The notes under the pieces were generated by a model. That model saw nothing but the letters and a program-made list of their open reading frames with translations. It was not told the origin of the DNA and ran no database searches. The translations under genes and the position numbers were made by a program. DNA of 24,355 nucleotides from Candidatus Opimibacter skivensis. Lineage in GTDB: Bacteria; Bacteroidota; Bacteroidia; Chitinophagales; Saprospiraceae. Location: the NCBI GenBank assembly GCA_016721905.1, contig JADKHH010000005.1:1-24355 (forward strand). The letters are read 5' to 3'. Within the stretch, counting starts at the first letter, position 1. Every line of letters starts with the position of its first letter. This document shows positions 22,508-24,355 of this stretch, in pieces.

Positions 22508-24352
22508 ATGGCATTAGGAAGAGAATTTCCACCGGAAATGGATGTGAAACCCAAGAAGGGATTTGTAGAAAGCCTGCAATCCCTTAAGTTGCTTATTCCG
22601 TTTTTCAGGATGATCTGGAGGACTTCACCCGGCCTTACCTTCACTAATATCATACTGAGGCTATTTAAAGCAGCCATTCCACTCGGACAGTTGTATGTCG
22701 GCAAGCTGATCATCGATGAAGTCATTCGGCTGATCAGTGCTCCTGAAAAAGATTTCACTCAACTCTGGTGGTGGCTTGGCTTCGAACTGGGGCTGGCAGC
22801 ATTTTCTGAGATATTCAACCGGATCATTAGCCTTACGGATGCATTACTGGGTGATCTGTATGCCAATCATTCCTCTGTTGAGCTGATGCACAAGGCTGCC
22901 TCCCTTGACCTGGGCATGTTTGAGGACAGTGAATTCTATGACAAACTGGAGCGCGCACGACGGCAGACGACCGGTAGAGTCGTGTTGATGTCCATGGTGT
23001 TGAGTCAATTGCAGGACCTGATCACCATTATATTTCTCGGAGCAGGTCTTGTAGTATTCGAACCCTGGCTGATCGTTATCCTGTTTATTGCGGTGCTCCC
23101 TTCCTTCCTGAGTGAAGCTTATTTTTCACGAACAAGCTATTCATTAGTTCGCAGCTGGACGCCACAGCGCAGGGAGTTGGATTACCTCAGGTATATAGGT
23201 GCCAGTGTAGAGACGGCCAAGGAAATCAAAGTGTTTGGCCTGGATACATTTCTGACCAGGCGTTTCAGCAAGATAGCGGGTGAATATTACAAAGCCAACA
23301 AATCGATAGCCATCAAGCGCACGGTGTGGGGTACGTTATTGCAAGTACTGAGTGTGCTTGCCTATTATGGCGCGTACCTGTTAATCATCATCCGAACTGT
23401 AGCAGGCATTCTGACAGTAGGGGATCTCACCTTCTTATCCGGATCCTTTAACCGGTTGCAGAATCAGTTGCAAAACTTACTCGCCACCTTTACCCGCATT
23501 ACAGAATCTGCACTCTATCTCCAGGATTATTTTGACTTCCTTGCCATCGTTCCGACCATCAAGGATAGCACAGCTGCCATTGATGCTCCACAACAGATAA
23601 AAGAAGGTATTCGGTTTGAAAACGTTGGCTTTAAATATCCCGGCACAGAAATCTGGGCGGTCAGGCATATCAGTTTCCTGCTTTATCCCGGTGAGAAACT
23701 AGCCCTTGTCGGCGAAAATGGTGCAGGCAAAACTACGCTGGTCAAATTGCTCGCCCGCATGTATGATCCATCAGAAGGTAAGATCATGATTGACGGACAG
23801 GATATACGTCAGTTTAAAATCGAATCCTATCGCAAGATGATCGGTGTTATCTTCCAGGATTATGTACGGTTTAGTTTCAAGGCAGGAGAAAACGTTGCAG
23901 TAGGTCAGATCGAAGAAGCAGGCAATGAAAGTCAGATCAGGAATGCTGCTGAAAAGAGTCTTGCGGATCCTGTGATTCAGAAATTACCTGAAGGCTACAA
24001 CCAGATGCTAGGCAAGCGATTTTCGGAGGGCATCGATCTCTCCGGCGGAGAATGGCAAAAGATTGCACTGGCGCGAGCTTATATGCGCGACGCACAGATC
24101 GTCATCCTTGACGAACCAACTGCAGCTCTTGATGCAAGGGCGGAGTATGAAGTATTTAAGCGCTTTTCAGAGCTGACAAAAGGTAAGACTGCTGTCATCA
24201 TTTCGCATCGCTTCAGCACGGTCCGCATGGCGGATCGCATCCTTGTGCTGAAAAATGGCGAAAAGCTTGAAATCGGCACGCATGAAGAATTGCTAGCTTC
24301 AAACGGCCTTTATGCCGAACTGTTTCATCTGCAGGCACAGGGTTATCAATAA
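22508..24352 (+). CDS. ABC exporter, fused membrane and ATPase domains
   Basis: About 614 residues from this start: one half-transporter, expected to dimerise. The N-terminal membrane domain (about residues 25-320) has several hydrophobic segments, including LIVILFIAVLPSFLSEAYF and LSVLAYYGAYLLIIIRTVAGI. The ATPase domain has Walker A GENGAGKTTL, a Q-loop in GVIFQDY, signature LSGGEWQKIALARAY, Walker B VILDEP and the H-loop in IISHRF. All catalytic parts are present, so it is probably active. The family covers export of lipids, peptides and drugs; the substrate is not evident. Start is uncertain: an in-frame TTG at 22481 and ATGs at 22508 and 22538 are available, and the protein body clearly begins by 22538. 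The gene ends three bases before the window edge. Confidence 0.9.
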   Translation: MALGREFPPEMDVKPKKGFVESLQSLKLLIPFFRMIWRTSPGLTFTNIILRLFKAAIPLGQLYVGKLIIDEVIRLISAPEKDFTQLWWWLGFELGLAAFSEIFNRIISLTDALLGDLYANHSSVELMHKAASLDLGMFEDSEFYDKLERARRQTTGRVVLMSMVLSQLQDLITIIFLGAGLVVFEPWLIVILFIAVLPSFLSEAYFSRTSYSLVRSWTPQRRELDYLRYIGASVETAKEIKVFGLDTFLTRRFSKIAGEYYKANKSIAIKRTVWGTLLQVLSVLAYYGAYLLIIIRTVAGILTVGDLTFLSGSFNRLQNQLQNLLATFTRITESALYLQDYFDFLAIVPTIKDSTAAIDAPQQIKEGIRFENVGFKYPGTEIWAVRHISFLLYPGEKLALVGENGAGKTTLVKLLARMYDPSEGKIMIDGQDIRQFKIESYRKMIGVIFQDYVRFSFKAGENVAVGQIEEAGNESQIRNAAEKSLADPVIQKLPEGYNQMLGKRFSEGIDLSGGEWQKIALARAYMRDAQIVILDEPTAALDARAEYEVFKRFSELTKGKTAVIISHRFSTVRMADRILVLKNGEKLEIGTHEELLASNGLYAELFHLQAQGYQ

Positions 24353-24355
24353 AGC

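Overview
The window reads as a piece of a Bacteroidota genome, perhaps from the Saprospiria side of the phylum (that placement is a guess). Three things point there: a succinate dehydrogenase with a single cytochrome b subunit in the order sdhC-sdhA-sdhB, a tandem pair of OmpH/Skp chaperone genes, and several TAnnTTTG boxes upstream of genes. A bshA gene and a small lysine-rich gene directly after gltX fit as well. Genes are mostly short single units or pairs that switch strand often.

Layout. Positions 1-2475 hold almost no intact coding sequence: the end of an unidentified gene broken across frames, a small secreted-protein gene broken by several one-base slips, and a long stretch of repeats. 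Next come sdhCAB (2509-6077), a repeat-rich gap, a 63-residue membrane protein, and an RNA-processing type metallo-beta-lactamase (6904-8316). On the minus strand follow a histidine ammonia-lyase and a translationally coupled coiled-coil protein (8612-11049). Two OmpH-like chaperones (11316-12401) converge on gltX and its small partner (12526-14238). Then come a polysaccharide deacetylase, cutC with a family 2 glycosyltransferase, an AlkB-type alkane hydroxylase divergent from a flavin/[2Fe-2S] reductase, bshA, a MerR/CarH-like regulator, a YceI lipoprotein, a Nudix hydrolase, and an ABC exporter that fills the right end.

Functional themes are central respiration (SdhCAB), envelope biogenesis (OmpH pair, deacetylase, glycosyltransferase), low-molecular-weight thiol synthesis (BshA), histidine breakdown (HutH) and probable alkane or fatty-chain hydroxylation (AlkB plus a likely electron donor across a 46-bp divergent promoter).

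Two properties stand out. First, at least six genes (the broken gene at 796, sdhC, sdhA, the glycosyltransferase, the reductase, gltX) are interrupted. The 796 gene, sdhC, sdhA and the glycosyltransferase carry single-base indels at or next to homopolymer runs, the reductase has an indel of uncertain position, and gltX has an in-frame TGA at a conserved glycine. Because sdh and gltX are core genes, consensus sequence error is the simplest explanation. Second, the gaps are full of structured repeats: a 28-bp palindrome family (GTAGAG...CTCTAC) whose flanks are themselves perfect inverted copies of local sequence, a bipartite two-hairpin repeat with compensatory changes, and short tandem repeats that start at stop codons. 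I see no CRISPR array, tRNA, rRNA or intact transposase.
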